In this document: piece after piece, positions 45,076 through 54,492 of the stretch
Position numbering within the stretch: position 1 is the first letter of the stretch
Layout of the letters: each line of letters starts with the position of its first letter
Assembly: GCF_032598785.1 (NCBI RefSeq)
Contig: NZ_CP102984.1
From: Terrisporobacter petrolearius
Lineage (GTDB): Bacteria > Bacillota > Clostridia > Peptostreptococcales > Peptostreptococcaceae
Strand: one strand, 5' to 3'
Length of the DNA: 64,000 bases
Program-made: the position numbers and the translations under genes
Notes under the pieces: generated by a model
What the model saw: the letters and a program-made list of their open reading frames with translations, nothing else
The model's database searches: none
Told to the model about the DNA's origin: nothing

Positions 45076-45621
45076 CTATCTCCAGCATATTTTGCAAGCT
45101 CTATAGCCTTTTGACTTAGCTTTAGATGCTGTCATTTTTATGGCACCCTCCATATTATGAGTCTTGGCTGTTTTATGATAAATTTTAGAAGTTGATTTTC
45201 CACCATTTGCATAAACATATTTTGAAGAAGATGAATTTGAGCTAGAAGAAGACGAACTACTCTTAATTGTTATAGTTTTAGACTTAGTAGTATAACCGTT
45301 TTTGCTAATTTTAACTGTAATTTTAGTGTTTTTCTTTTTCTTAGAAATTTTAATTGAGTAAGTTCCAGAAGAAGACACCTTTGATTTACCTACTTGCTTA
45401 CTACCAACATAAGCTTTAACAGTAGCGCCTTTAGCACCTTTGCCACTTATTTTTATTGAAGAATTATATACTGAGTTAACTGTAAAAGTCTTAAACGTTT
45501 TCTTTTTAGCAGCTTCTACAACACTTATATTTTCATTATTGAGAATACTTAAACTCGGTGCAAAAGTCATAGAAAAGGCTATTACGATAGATAAAGTTAA
45601 TGATTTAAATATTTTTTTCAT
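45076..45621 (-). CDS. Secreted protein with Ig-like domain and C-terminal Cys/His motif
   Basis: 181 aa. Signal peptide residues 1-38 (hydrophobic core SIVIAFSMTFAP, cleavage near VVEAA-K). Residues 42-120 form one bacterial Ig-like domain of the GAKGATVKAYVGSK type; a poly-Ser linker follows (about 121-132); the C-terminus holds YHKTAKTHNM...SKGYRACKICW, resembling the small domain found in secreted nucleases and in sugar-binding proteins, where a Cys replaces the His of THN. AGGGGGT precedes the start. Function unknown, likely envelope-associated. Confidence 0.75.
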   Translation of the reverse strand: MKKIFKSLTLSIVIAFSMTFAPSLSILNNENISVVEAAKKKTFKTFTVNSVYNSSIKISGKGAKGATVKAYVGSKQVGKSKVSSSGTYSIKISKKKKNTKITVKISKNGYTTKSKTITIKSSSSSSSSNSSSSKYVYANGGKSTSKIYHKTAKTHNMEGAIKMTASKAKSKGYRACKICWR

Positions 45622-45810
45622 TACATATACCCCCTAAATCATGATTAATATTTTTATAAAATTTTTTTGACGTTACATGGAAAATTATACCATTATCGAT
45701 CTAGATTTATCAATATATAAATTAAGAATATAATAATAAGGATAAAAAAAATATAAATATGCATAATTATAAGGTAAAATAAAAATAGATATAATTAGCT
45801 GGAGGAGAAA

Positions 45811-46674
45811 ATGATAAATAAAGAACAGTTTTTAAATATGTATAAAATAAATGAAGAAGAACTTAAAAAAGAAAATATAAGTTGGAAGGATTTAAAAGCA
45901 ATACACGATGACTTTATCAATTCAAAAAAAAGCTATGAAACACAGGCAGATTTAGTTGCAAATATACTTAGAGCTCAGCCAAAAGTTCACTCAGTAAAAA
46001 CTAGAGTAAAAGATGTAAGTCATTTAATAGAAAAAGTAATTAGGAAAACTCCTGAAAGAAGAGCTAAGTATGGACAAGATTTTAATTTTACAGCAGAAAA
46101 CTATAAAGATGAAATTACAGATTTACTTGGTATAAGAGTAATACATATATTTAAAGAGGATTGGGAAGAAATTCATAATTTTATAACTAATATGTGGGAA
46201 GTTATGGAAATAGTAGCTAATGTAAGAGAAGGAGATGATACGACAAAATTTGATGAACAGGGAATAGCTGTTTGTTCAAGACCATCAGGGTATAGATCTG
46301 TACATTATTTATTAGAATCTTATCCAACTAATAAAAAGCTTATTACGGAGGTTCAAGTTAGAACTATATTTGAAGAGGGATATGGAGAAATAGATCATCA
46401 ACTTAGATACTCTCATGAAGATATTCCAGATCTTTTAGGCCAAAACTTAATGTTATTAAATAGAATAGCAGGAAGTTCTGACGAGATGGCGTCTCTAATA
46501 AATAGACTAAGTCAAAGTATTCAAGAAGTTGAAAATAAGTTCAAAGCAAAAATTCATGAAAAAGATAAGAAAATAGAAAGCATCAAAGAAAAAATTTATG
46601 ATAAAGAATATATTTCTGATGTAGATAAGAAAAATTTAATTAATGAAATTGATGATATATTAAAAATAAAATAA
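45811..46674 (+). CDS. Small alarmone (p)ppGpp synthetase, RelQ-like
   Basis: 287 aa GTP pyrophosphokinase family. RelA/SpoT synthetase domain at about residues 60-200: KTRVKDVSHLIEK, DLLGIRVIHIF, RPSGYRSVHYLLE and EVQVRTIFEEGYGEIDHQLRY. No HD hydrolase, TGS or ACT domain. The C-terminal 70 residues form a charged coiled coil. GGAGGAG upstream. Synthesises (p)ppGpp or pGpp in stress; oligomeric state cannot be told. Confidence 0.9.
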   Translation: MINKEQFLNMYKINEEELKKENISWKDLKAIHDDFINSKKSYETQADLVANILRAQPKVHSVKTRVKDVSHLIEKVIRKTPERRAKYGQDFNFTAENYKDEITDLLGIRVIHIFKEDWEEIHNFITNMWEVMEIVANVREGDDTTKFDEQGIAVCSRPSGYRSVHYLLESYPTNKKLITEVQVRTIFEEGYGEIDHQLRYSHEDIPDLLGQNLMLLNRIAGSSDEMASLINRLSQSIQEVENKFKAKIHEKDKKIESIKEKIYDKEYISDVDKKNLINEIDDILKIK

Positions 46675-46700
46675 AAAAGGCATCGTATGATGTCTTTTTT
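46675..46700 (+). terminator. Terminator of the alarmone synthetase gene
   Basis: AAAAGGCATC with GATGTCTTTT (G-U pair), then T's. Confidence 0.8.
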
Positions 46701-46819
46701 TACTTAAGTAGAATAAAATTTTATATAGCATGTTGAAAATATAAATCTTTTTACATGGTTATACTAATTATAATTTAAAATAACAAAATATTTATTACAT
46801 AATGGTGGAGGTATAATAT

Positions 46820-47659
46820 ATGTCAAAACAAACAAGACTAATTGCACTGTTTTTATGTTTAGTTACAATGCTTATATCTACAGCTTGTAGAAAAACTGAA
46901 ACTAATGAAAAGTCTAATTCTAGCACTAGTAGTATAACTGTGTCAGGATCAACGTCTGTGGGACCTCTTATGGAAAAAGAAGCAGAAAAATTTCAAGAAG
47001 CTAATTCAGATATGAAAGTTGAAATAAATCAGTTAGGTTCTTCAGCAGGAATAAAAGATGCAATAAATGGAACAGTTCAAATAGGTATGTCATCTCGTGA
47101 TTTAAAAGATCAAGAAAAAGCAGAAAGTCTTACGGAAGTTGAAATTGCTTATGATGGAATAGCTATAATCGTAAATAAAGCTAACAATGTAAAATCTCTT
47201 ACAATGTCACAAGTAAAAGATATTTATACTGGCAAAATTAAAAATTGGAAAGAATTAGGTGGAAAAGATAGTGAAATAGTCGTTGTTTCAAGAGAAGATG
47301 GTTCTGGAACTAGAGATGCTTTTCAAGAAATAGTAGGATATACATCAGAAGAACTTACTAAAAGTGCCCAAATAGGCGATGGATCAGGAAATATAAAATC
47401 AACAGTAGCTGGCAATGAAAATGCTATTGGATTTATATCTTTTGAATATGTAGACAATAAAATAAATGCTATAAATATTGATGAAATTGCACCAAAAGCA
47501 GAAAATGTAAAAAATAAATCTTATAAAATATCAAGACAGCTTTTATTAGTATATAAAGAAGAAAATTTAAAAGATAATGGAAATAAATTAATAGATTTTA
47601 TCTTAAGTGAAGAAGGACAAAAAATTGTAGAAGAAAATGGATTAATAAGAATAAAATAA
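46820..47659 (+). CDS. pstS: Phosphate ABC transporter substrate-binding lipoprotein PstS
   Basis: 279 aa. Lipoprotein signal with Cys23 after LISTA; mature domain opens with ITVSGSTSVGPLME, and contains SRDLKDQE, YDGIAIIVN, SREDGSGTRDAFQE (phosphate-binding loop, about residues 155-168) typical of the clostridial/lactic PstS family. First gene of the pst-phoU operon; 160 nt upstream is AT-rich promoter sequence. A hairpin between pstS and pstC would favour PstS over the membrane subunits. Confidence 0.95.
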   Translation: MSKQTRLIALFLCLVTMLISTACRKTETNEKSNSSTSSITVSGSTSVGPLMEKEAEKFQEANSDMKVEINQLGSSAGIKDAINGTVQIGMSSRDLKDQEKAESLTEVEIAYDGIAIIVNKANNVKSLTMSQVKDIYTGKIKNWKELGGKDSEIVVVSREDGSGTRDAFQEIVGYTSEELTKSAQIGDGSGNIKSTVAGNENAIGFISFEYVDNKINAINIDEIAPKAENVKNKSYKISRQLLLVYKEENLKDNGNKLIDFILSEEGQKIVEENGLIRIK

Positions 47660-47670
47660 TATGCTCAATA

Positions 47671-47703
47671 AATCCTCCTTTATTAATCTAAGGAGGATTT
47701 TAT
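47671..47703 (+). terminator. Hairpin (attenuator) between pstS and pstC
   Basis: AATCCTCCTT (47671-47680) with AAGGAGGATT (47690-47699) and only four T's; likely partial terminator or 3'-end stabiliser. Confidence 0.65.
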
Positions 47704-47721
47704 ATATCTAAGGAGAAGCCT

Positions 47722-48624
47722 ATGAACGAAAATATTAATCGCGTAAAAAATAATTCAAATAAAAATAAATATTTAATAGAAAGTCTTACATCAAAGATAT
47801 TTTTACTAAGTGCATTTATTTCTGTAATAAGCTTACTACTTATAATAGGTTTTGTTTTCTATAAAGGTTCCATACCATTTATATCGAAAGGATATTCATT
47901 TATTGATTTTTTATTTGGAACAGAATGGGTACCATCTGCAGACAAATTTGGTATATTGCCTATGATATTAGCATCAGTATATGCAACCTTAGGTTCTTTA
48001 ATTATAGGTGTTCCTGTGGGAATTTTAACTGCAACATTTATAGTAGAAGTTGCCCCAAAATCCTTAAGTAAAATAATTTCACCAGCAGTAGAATTATTGG
48101 CAGGAATTCCATCAGTATTATATGGAATATTTGGTTTAGCATTTCTCGTTCCTAATATACAAAAATTATTTAATTTACCAAAAGGACAAAGTTTACTAGC
48201 AGTAATTATTGTTTTAGCAGTAATGATGTTACCAACTATAATTACTGTGTCAGAAACAGCAATAAGAGCTGTACCTAAATCATATAAAGAAGCATCTTTG
48301 GCTCTTGGAGCATCAAAGGCACAAACTACTTTTAATATAGTTCTTCCAGCTGCAAAATCAGGAATTTTAGCAGCTGTAGTACTTGGAGTAGGGCGTGCTA
48401 TTGGTGAAACTATGGCAGTTATACTGGTAGCAGGAAATTCACCAGCAATTCCAAGTTCATTAATGGATAGCGTAAGACCTCTTACCACAAATATTGTTTT
48501 AGAAATGGGATATGCTTTTGGTACTCATCAAGAAATGCTATTTGCAACAGGAATTGTACTATTTATATTTATAATTATACTTAACTTAATACTAAGTATG
48601 ATTTCTAATAAGGAGGAAGACTAA
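47722..48624 (+). CDS. pstC: Phosphate ABC transporter permease PstC
   Basis: 300 aa, six helices. Permease coupling loop EAALALGA-type (here EASLALGASKAQT, about residues 190-202) and GRAIGETMAV mark the family. AAGGAG upstream; pstA follows after 1 nt. Confidence 0.95.
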   Translation: MNENINRVKNNSNKNKYLIESLTSKIFLLSAFISVISLLLIIGFVFYKGSIPFISKGYSFIDFLFGTEWVPSADKFGILPMILASVYATLGSLIIGVPVGILTATFIVEVAPKSLSKIISPAVELLAGIPSVLYGIFGLAFLVPNIQKLFNLPKGQSLLAVIIVLAVMMLPTIITVSETAIRAVPKSYKEASLALGASKAQTTFNIVLPAAKSGILAAVVLGVGRAIGETMAVILVAGNSPAIPSSLMDSVRPLTTNIVLEMGYAFGTHQEMLFATGIVLFIFIIILNLILSMISNKEED

Positions 48625-48625
48625 T

Positions 48626-49447
48626 ATGAATAAAACTAAAGATAACATATTGAATGCTTTAGTATACTTGAGTGCAATATTTACAGTAAGTGTTCTTATA
48701 TTAATAGTAGGCTTCATATTTTTAAATGGTATAAAATTGATTAGTCCATCCTTTATATTTGCAAATTATTCTTCTAGTGGTGGTGGAATTAAGCCAATGA
48801 TTGTAACTACATTATATGTAGTATTATTAGCCATATTAATAGCAACTCCTATTGGAATATTATCAGCAGTATATCTGCAAGAATATGCTAAACAAGGAAA
48901 GATAGTTAAAATAATTAGATTTGCTACAGAAAGTTTATCAGGAATACCATCCATAGTTTATGGATTATTCGGAGGAATTTTTTTCGTGGTAGCTCTTAAT
49001 TATTCTTATTCCATATTATCAGGAGCGCTTACTGTATCTATTATAATTCTTCCTATTATAATTAGAACTACAGAAGAGTCCTTAAAAACGGTACCTGACA
49101 GTTATAGAGAAGCATCTCTAGGATTAGGTGCAACAAAGTTTCAAACTCTATATAAAATTATTATTCCAAGTGCCATACCAGGGATTTTGTCTGGGGTAAT
49201 TTTAGCCATGGGTAGAGTTATTGGAGAATCAGCGGCTATATTGCTCACAGCAGGCACTGTGACACAAATGCCTTACTCATTATTTGATAGTGCAAGAACT
49301 TTAACAGTACAAGCATATTTAGTAACTAAGGAAAATGGAGATATAAACCAAGCTTGTGCAGTGGGAATAGTTTTAATAGTAATAATATTAGCTCTAAACT
49401 ATATTGCTAAATTAATAAGTAAGAAATTTAACCAAGCTAATTACTAA
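48626..49447 (+). CDS. pstA: Phosphate ABC transporter permease PstA
   Basis: 273 aa, six helices. GIPSIVYGLFG and the coupling loop REASLGLGATKFQT, plus GRVIGESAAI. Partner of PstC. GAGG sites overlap the end of pstC. Confidence 0.95.
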   Translation: MNKTKDNILNALVYLSAIFTVSVLILIVGFIFLNGIKLISPSFIFANYSSSGGGIKPMIVTTLYVVLLAILIATPIGILSAVYLQEYAKQGKIVKIIRFATESLSGIPSIVYGLFGGIFFVVALNYSYSILSGALTVSIIILPIIIRTTEESLKTVPDSYREASLGLGATKFQTLYKIIIPSAIPGILSGVILAMGRVIGESAAILLTAGTVTQMPYSLFDSARTLTVQAYLVTKENGDINQACAVGIVLIVIILALNYIAKLISKKFNQANY

Positions 49448-49461
49448 AGAGAGGTGTTAAA

Positions 49462-50220
49462 ATGTCACAAAATATTAAAATAAGTGCAAGAAATTTAGAG
49501 TTATTTTATGGTGATAATAAAGCTTTAAAAAATATAAATATAGATATAGAAGCTAACGAAGTAACTGCTTTAATTGGTCCATCGGGATGTGGAAAATCTA
49601 CATTTTTAAGAACTTTAAACAGAATGAATGATCTTATTGATAATGTGAAAATAAATGGAGAAATTAAGTTAGATGGAGTAGATATTTATAAAGATGACGA
49701 TGTCATAGAGCTTAGGACAAAGGTGGGAATGGTATTTCAAAAACCAAATCCATTTCCAATGAGTATTTATGATAATGTGGCATATGGTCCAAGAGCACAT
49801 GGTATAAAAGACAAAAAACAACTGGATAAAATTGTTGAAGAAAGTTTAAAAGGTGCGGCTATTTGGGATGAAGTTAAAGATAGACTTAAATCTTCAGCCC
49901 TTGGACTGTCTGGAGGTCAACAGCAACGTATTTGTATAGCAAGAACTATTGCACTTAAGCCTGAAGTTATACTTATGGATGAGCCAACTTCAGCCCTAGA
50001 TCCTATTTCCACACTAAAGGTAGAAGAACTTATAGAAGAAATGAAGGAAAAGTTTACAGTGGTAATAGTAACTCACAATATGCAACAAGCAGCAAGGATC
50101 TCTGATAAAACAGCATTTTTTCTAAGTGGTGATTTGGTAGAATTTGATAACACAAAAACAGTATTTACAAATCCTAAAGATCAAAGAACAGAAGACTATA
50201 TTACAGGTAGATTTGGATAA
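49462..50220 (+). CDS. pstB: Phosphate ABC transporter ATPase PstB
   Basis: 252 aa. Walker A GPSGCGKST at residues 39-47, FQKPNPFPMSIYDNV, signature LSGGQQQR, Walker B ILMDEPTSALDP, H-loop VTHNMQQAAR. Complete and typical. Confidence 0.97.
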   Translation: MSQNIKISARNLELFYGDNKALKNINIDIEANEVTALIGPSGCGKSTFLRTLNRMNDLIDNVKINGEIKLDGVDIYKDDDVIELRTKVGMVFQKPNPFPMSIYDNVAYGPRAHGIKDKKQLDKIVEESLKGAAIWDEVKDRLKSSALGLSGGQQQRICIARTIALKPEVILMDEPTSALDPISTLKVEELIEEMKEKFTVVIVTHNMQQAARISDKTAFFLSGDLVEFDNTKTVFTNPKDQRTEDYITGRFG

Positions 50221-50237
50221 AAATAAGGGGTGTTAAC

Positions 50238-50897
50238 ATGAAAAAAAATGATAATAACTTAGGTTTAAGTATAAATTCTTTAAAAGATATTGCCATAGAT
50301 ATGATGGATAAGTGTGAAAATATTGTTGAAGAAGCTGTAAATGCAATGGTTGAAAAAAATATAGAAAAATCTAAAGAAATAATAGGCTTAGATGATGATA
50401 TAGATAATTTAAGAGGATATATAAGAGAGCAAATTATTGAATTAATTGCCCTTAGGCAACCTATGGCAAAAGACTTAAGAACTATATACGCGCTTAGTAC
50501 TATGTCTACTGAGCTTGAAAGAATTGGTGATTATGCTGTTAATATTGCCATGGAAACAATTAAAATAGGTAAAGATGAGTACGTTGAAGAGCTAATAGAT
50601 ATACCTAAAATGAAAAGAGTAAGTATGGATATGTTAAAAAGTGCAAAAGTTGCTTTTATAAATAGTGATGTAAAATTGGCCCATAAAACGGCTTTGCAAG
50701 ACGACATAATAGACGATTTATACAATGAAGTATATATAGATTGTATTTCTGCGATGAAAAGAGATGAAAGAAATATACCTCAGGCTGTAAGGTTGTTGCT
50801 AGTTGGACGATTTTTAGAAAGGATAGGAGATCATGTAACAAATATTTGTGAAATGATAATATATTCTATAAAAGGCGAAATGCTTGAACTGGATTAA
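50238..50897 (+). CDS. phoU: Phosphate transport regulator PhoU
   Basis: 219 aa, all-helical with the two PhoU repeats; each has the E/D-x3-D metal motif (GLDDDIDNL near 50, ALQDDIIDDLYN near 155) and RIGDYAVNIA / RIGDHVTNICE. Restrains Pst uptake and histidine-kinase signalling when phosphate is ample. No PhoR/PhoP pair is in the window. Confidence 0.95.
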   Translation: MKKNDNNLGLSINSLKDIAIDMMDKCENIVEEAVNAMVEKNIEKSKEIIGLDDDIDNLRGYIREQIIELIALRQPMAKDLRTIYALSTMSTELERIGDYAVNIAMETIKIGKDEYVEELIDIPKMKRVSMDMLKSAKVAFINSDVKLAHKTALQDDIIDDLYNEVYIDCISAMKRDERNIPQAVRLLLVGRFLERIGDHVTNICEMIIYSIKGEMLELD

Positions 50898-50900
50898 ATT

Positions 50901-50938
50901 AAAAAATCTGTAAAGAAAATATCTTTACAGATTTTTTA
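50901..50938 (+). terminator. Terminator of the pst operon
   Basis: 15-bp stem AAAAAATCTGTAAAG with its complement, T run. Confidence 0.9.
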
Positions 50939-50967
50939 TTGCAATAAAACATCATTAAACAATGTTA

Positions 50968-51306
50968 TTAATCAAAAATACTATACAATATAGAATTGGC
51001 TATAGATAATAATATGGCAGCCCAAATCGAATTTAACATTCCGTTAAGTTCTGCACCTGGTACTATAGAAAAAGCTAAGTATAAAACTATACCATTAATA
51101 ACTAATGAAAATAATCCTAAAGTTAAAATAGTTATAGGAAATGAGAAAAATTGTATAATGGGTTTTACTATTAAGTTAAGGCATCCAAAAATTATAGTAA
51201 GTATTATTAAAGTTGATAAAGAGCCTATATATACGCTAGACATTAAATTTGAAACTATAAATAAAGATATTGCATTAATAACAATAAACAAAGATATTCT
51301 TCTCAT
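50968..51306 (-). CDS. Phage holin family / YvlD-like membrane protein
   Basis: 112 aa, four hydrophobic helices, with GCLNLIVKPIIQFFSFPITILTLG-type core (NLIVKPIIQFFSFP) of the Phage_holin_4_2 (YvlD) family. Not a true phage holin: there are no phage genes nearby and such proteins are widespread chromosomal membrane proteins. AAAAGGAG upstream on the minus strand. Confidence 0.82.
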   Translation of the reverse strand: MRRISLFIVINAISLFIVSNLMSSVYIGSLSTLIILTIIFGCLNLIVKPIIQFFSFPITILTLGLFSLVINGIVLYLAFSIVPGAELNGMLNSIWAAILLSIANSILYSIFD

Positions 51307-51445
51307 GTTAATTCTCCTTTTCTTTTAATAATGTAAATTTATTTCTTCAAATAGAGTATATGTAACCTTATAATTATTATATAACAAATTTTGAATACTA
51401 TTAAAAATCTTATAAATATTAAGAAATACTTAAGAAATTTATAAT

Positions 51446-51480
51446 AAAATACCCACTTCATATATAAGGTGGGTATTTTT
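51446..51480 (-). terminator. Terminator of the rhodanese gene
   Basis: AAATACCCACTT with AAGGTGGGTATTT; T runs on both strands. Confidence 0.82.
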
Positions 51481-51484
51481 ATTT

Positions 51485-51796
51485 TTATAAATAATTCAAA
51501 TGGCCAATAATACCTTGTGTTAAATTGTATAAATGCTTAAATCCATATTCATCTAATAAATGGGCAGCGTAAACACTCCTTTTCCCAGAACGACAGTAAA
51601 TAATAACTTTTTCATCTTTATAGGGTAATAAGTGATCTATTTGTAAATCTAAATCACTTATAGGAATATTTATAGCATTAGGGATACGACTAGTATTATA
51701 TTCTGCTTCTGTTCTAACATCAAGTAATATGAGTTTTTCTTTATTATTTATCATATTATTCAGTTCTAGTGAACTTATATCTTCATATATCTTCAT
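51485..51796 (-). CDS. Rhodanese-like sulfurtransferase
   Basis: 103 aa single rhodanese domain. Catalytic Cys68 in the loop YCRSGKRS; DVRTEAEY (about 26-33) and NIPISDL are family motifs. Carries sulfane sulfur as persulfide. Divergent from the CoA-disulfide reductase fusion, with a Crp-type palindrome between. AAAGGAG upstream. Confidence 0.92.
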   Translation of the reverse strand: MKIYEDISSLELNNMINNKEKLILLDVRTEAEYNTSRIPNAINIPISDLDLQIDHLLPYKDEKVIIYCRSGKRSVYAAHLLDEYGFKHLYNLTQGIIGHLNYL

Positions 51797-51930
51797 TGAA
51801 AGGTCTCCTTTAAATATTATTTCACAATTTTATTAATATATTAATTGCATATATAAATCTATTTATCAGATAATTACCCACTTATTATTATTTGCAATCT
51901 AAATGATAAAAAATAAAAAAATTCGTTTTA

Positions 51931-51945
51931 TGTGACAATGTTACA
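51931..51945. promoter_or_regulatory. Crp/Fnr-type palindrome between divergent sulfur genes
   Basis: TGTGACAATGTTACA: TGTGAC-AAT-GTTACA, a 15-bp dyad of the same spacing as the site at 45021. It could serve the rhodanese gene (minus) and the fusion gene (plus). Confidence 0.5.
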
Positions 51946-52014
51946 GTCTAAAAAATCTTATTCATATATATTGTAAGTACTAAGTATTATTTATAAAAAG
52001 TAGGGGGTTTTATA

Positions 52015-54492
52015 ATGAGTAAGAAGATAATTATAGTTGGTGGTGTAGCAGGTGGTGCATCCACAGCAGCTAGACTTAGAAGATTAGATGAAAATGCAAA
52101 TATTATAATGTTTGAAAAAGGAGAGTATATTTCTTTTGCCAACTGTGGTCTTCCATATCATATTGGAGGGACAATAAGTGAAAGAGATAAGTTGATAGTC
52201 ACAAGTGTAGAATCTATGAGTAATAAGTTTAATATAGACATAAGAAATTTTAGTGAAATTATTAAAATAGATAAGGAAAATAAAATATTAACAGTTAAAA
52301 ATCACAAAACAAATGAAACTTATGAAGAAAATTATGATAACTTAGTTTTATCTCCAGGGGCAAGTCCTATTAAGCCTCCAATTTCAGGAATCAATGATTG
52401 TGATAATTTATTTACTTTGAGAAATATACCAGATACAGATAAAATTAAGAATTTCATAAATGAAAATAAACCAAAGCATGTAACTGTAGTTGGCGGAGGA
52501 TTTATTGGGCTTGAAATGTTAGAAAACTTGTATGATTTAGGGTTAAATCTTACATTAGTAGAAGCTAGTGAACAAGTTATGGCACCACTAGATATAGAAA
52601 TGGCAAGTATAATTCATGAGCATATTGTAGATAAAGGCATACAAGTTATCCTAAAAGATGGCGTAAATTCTTTTGAAAACAATGGTAAAAAGATAGTATT
52701 AGCAAGTGGAAAAGAAATAAATACAGATATGATAATTTTATCTATAGGTGTGAAACCAGAAACGAATATTGCAAAAGAATGTGGTCTTAAACTAAACCAA
52801 CGAGGAGCTATAGTAGTTGATAAGCATATGAAAACATCAGATAATAATATTTATGCATTAGGTGATGCTGTAGAGATTATGGATTTTGTAAATAAAAAAC
52901 CTACAATGATTCCTTTAGCTTGGCCAGCAAATAGACAAGGCAGAATAGTTGCAGATAATATTTGTGGTAAAAAATCAGAGTATAAAGGTAGTCTTGGATC
53001 ATCTGTAGCAAAAGTTTTTGACTATACTGTGGCTACAACAGGAAATAATGAAAGGACTTTGAAAAAGTTAGGAATTGATTATGAAGTAATTCATATTCAT
53101 CCTTCATCAAGTGCATCATATTATCCTGGGGCTTTTCCAATATCTTATAAAATGACATTTGACCCTAAGGATGGAAAAATATTTGGAGCACAAGGCGTAG
53201 GAATAAATGGAGTAGAAAAAAGAATCGATATAATAGCTACTGCAATAAAAGGCAATCTTAATATATATGATTTGCAAGATGTGGAAGTATGTTACGCTCC
53301 ACCATACAATTCAGCAAAAGATCCTGTAAATATGTTAGGATATTACGCTGAAAATATAATTGAAAAAAATGTAAAAGTTATTCAATGGTATGAAGTTGAT
53401 AAATTAGACAATAATAATTCTATAATTCTAGATATAAGAGAAGAGTTTGAATTAGCTACAGGAGTAATAGAAAATTCTATTAATATACCTTTAACAGTTT
53501 TAAGACATAGATTGAATGAAATACCTAAAAATAAAATAATTTATGTCACATGTCAGGTAGGACTTAGAGGATATATTGCTTGTAGAATATTATCCCAAAA
53601 TGGTTTTGATTGCGTAAATATTGATGGTGGAATAAAAACATATTTAGCTGTTAAAAAAGCAGAAAAAGCTTTAAATAATCAAAATATCAGTAAAAATAAT
53701 GGGGGAAAAGAAATGAGTAAAAATGATTTTAATAAGGGAAGTGTAGATGCTCATGTTACTTTAGACGCTTGTGGGCTTCAATGCCCTGGTCCAATAAGAA
53801 GAGTATTTGAAGAAATTAATAAAATGGAAGAAAATCAAATACTAGAAGTTAAGGCCAGTGATCCTGGTTTTACAAAAGACATTGATTCATGGTGTGATAA
53901 AACAGGAAATACTTTATTAAAATCTGAATTTGACAAGAATAAAAAAGCTTTTGTGGCTTATATACAAAAAGGAAGTAAAGATGTAAAAGTAAATCCTTCT
54001 TGCTCTTTAAGCAATAATGAAAAAGATGGAGCTACGATGGTAGTATTTAGTGGTGATTTAGATAAAGCTATTGCATCATTTATAATAGCAACAGGAGCTG
54101 CATCTATGGGAAAACCAGTAACTATGTTCTTTACGTTCTGGGGACTTAATATCTTAAAAAGTAAAGACAAGCCATCTGTTTCAAAAGATACTATGGAAAA
54201 GATGTTTGATATGATGTTGCCATCAAATACAGATAAATTACCTTTATCACAAATGAATATGGGTGGTATAGGACCTAAGATGATAAAACAAATTATGAAA
54301 AAGCATAATGTGGATGATATTGACACATTAATAAAAAATGCAATGGATATGGGTGTGAAAGTTGTGGCTTGCTCCATGAGTATGGAACTTATGGGTATAA
54401 AAGCAGAAGAATTTATTAATGGTGTAGAAATAGGCGGAGTGGCATCTTATCTAGGAGCAACAGAAGAATCAAATTTAAATTTATTTATATAA
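52015..54492 (+). CDS. CoA-disulfide reductase / rhodanese / TusA / DsrE fusion protein
   Basis: 825 aa. Residues 1-445: FAD/NAD(P)-dependent oxidoreductase with GGVAGGASTAAR and single redox Cys44 in FANCGLPYHIGG, as in CoA-disulfide or persulfide reductases. Residues 460-550: rhodanese with Cys513 in TCQVGLRGY. Residues 575-650: TusA with Cys590 in DACGLQCPGP. Residues 670-825: DsrE/DsrF-like domain (VVFSGDLDKA, GKPVTMFFTFWG). The chain suggests persulfide reduction and hand-off in one protein. GGGGGA with ATG 53713 inside could start a separate TusA-DsrE product. Sulfur trafficking role inferred from domains. Confidence 0.92.
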   Translation: MSKKIIIVGGVAGGASTAARLRRLDENANIIMFEKGEYISFANCGLPYHIGGTISERDKLIVTSVESMSNKFNIDIRNFSEIIKIDKENKILTVKNHKTNETYEENYDNLVLSPGASPIKPPISGINDCDNLFTLRNIPDTDKIKNFINENKPKHVTVVGGGFIGLEMLENLYDLGLNLTLVEASEQVMAPLDIEMASIIHEHIVDKGIQVILKDGVNSFENNGKKIVLASGKEINTDMIILSIGVKPETNIAKECGLKLNQRGAIVVDKHMKTSDNNIYALGDAVEIMDFVNKKPTMIPLAWPANRQGRIVADNICGKKSEYKGSLGSSVAKVFDYTVATTGNNERTLKKLGIDYEVIHIHPSSSASYYPGAFPISYKMTFDPKDGKIFGAQGVGINGVEKRIDIIATAIKGNLNIYDLQDVEVCYAPPYNSAKDPVNMLGYYAENIIEKNVKVIQWYEVDKLDNNNSIILDIREEFELATGVIENSINIPLTVLRHRLNEIPKNKIIYVTCQVGLRGYIACRILSQNGFDCVNIDGGIKTYLAVKKAEKALNNQNISKNNGGKEMSKNDFNKGSVDAHVTLDACGLQCPGPIRRVFEEINKMEENQILEVKASDPGFTKDIDSWCDKTGNTLLKSEFDKNKKAFVAYIQKGSKDVKVNPSCSLSNNEKDGATMVVFSGDLDKAIASFIIATGAASMGKPVTMFFTFWGLNILKSKDKPSVSKDTMEKMFDMMLPSNTDKLPLSQMNMGGIGPKMIKQIMKKHNVDDIDTLIKNAMDMGVKVVACSMSMELMGIKAEEFINGVEIGGVASYLGATEESNLNLFI

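Noticed and set aside
47859..48488. 209-codon minus-strand frame opposite pstC
   Set aside because: pstC is unmistakable; the antisense frame has no ribosome site and atypical composition.
50968..51306. Phage holin as sign of a prophage
   Set aside because: The family name is historical; no other phage gene is near and the gene sits among housekeeping genes.
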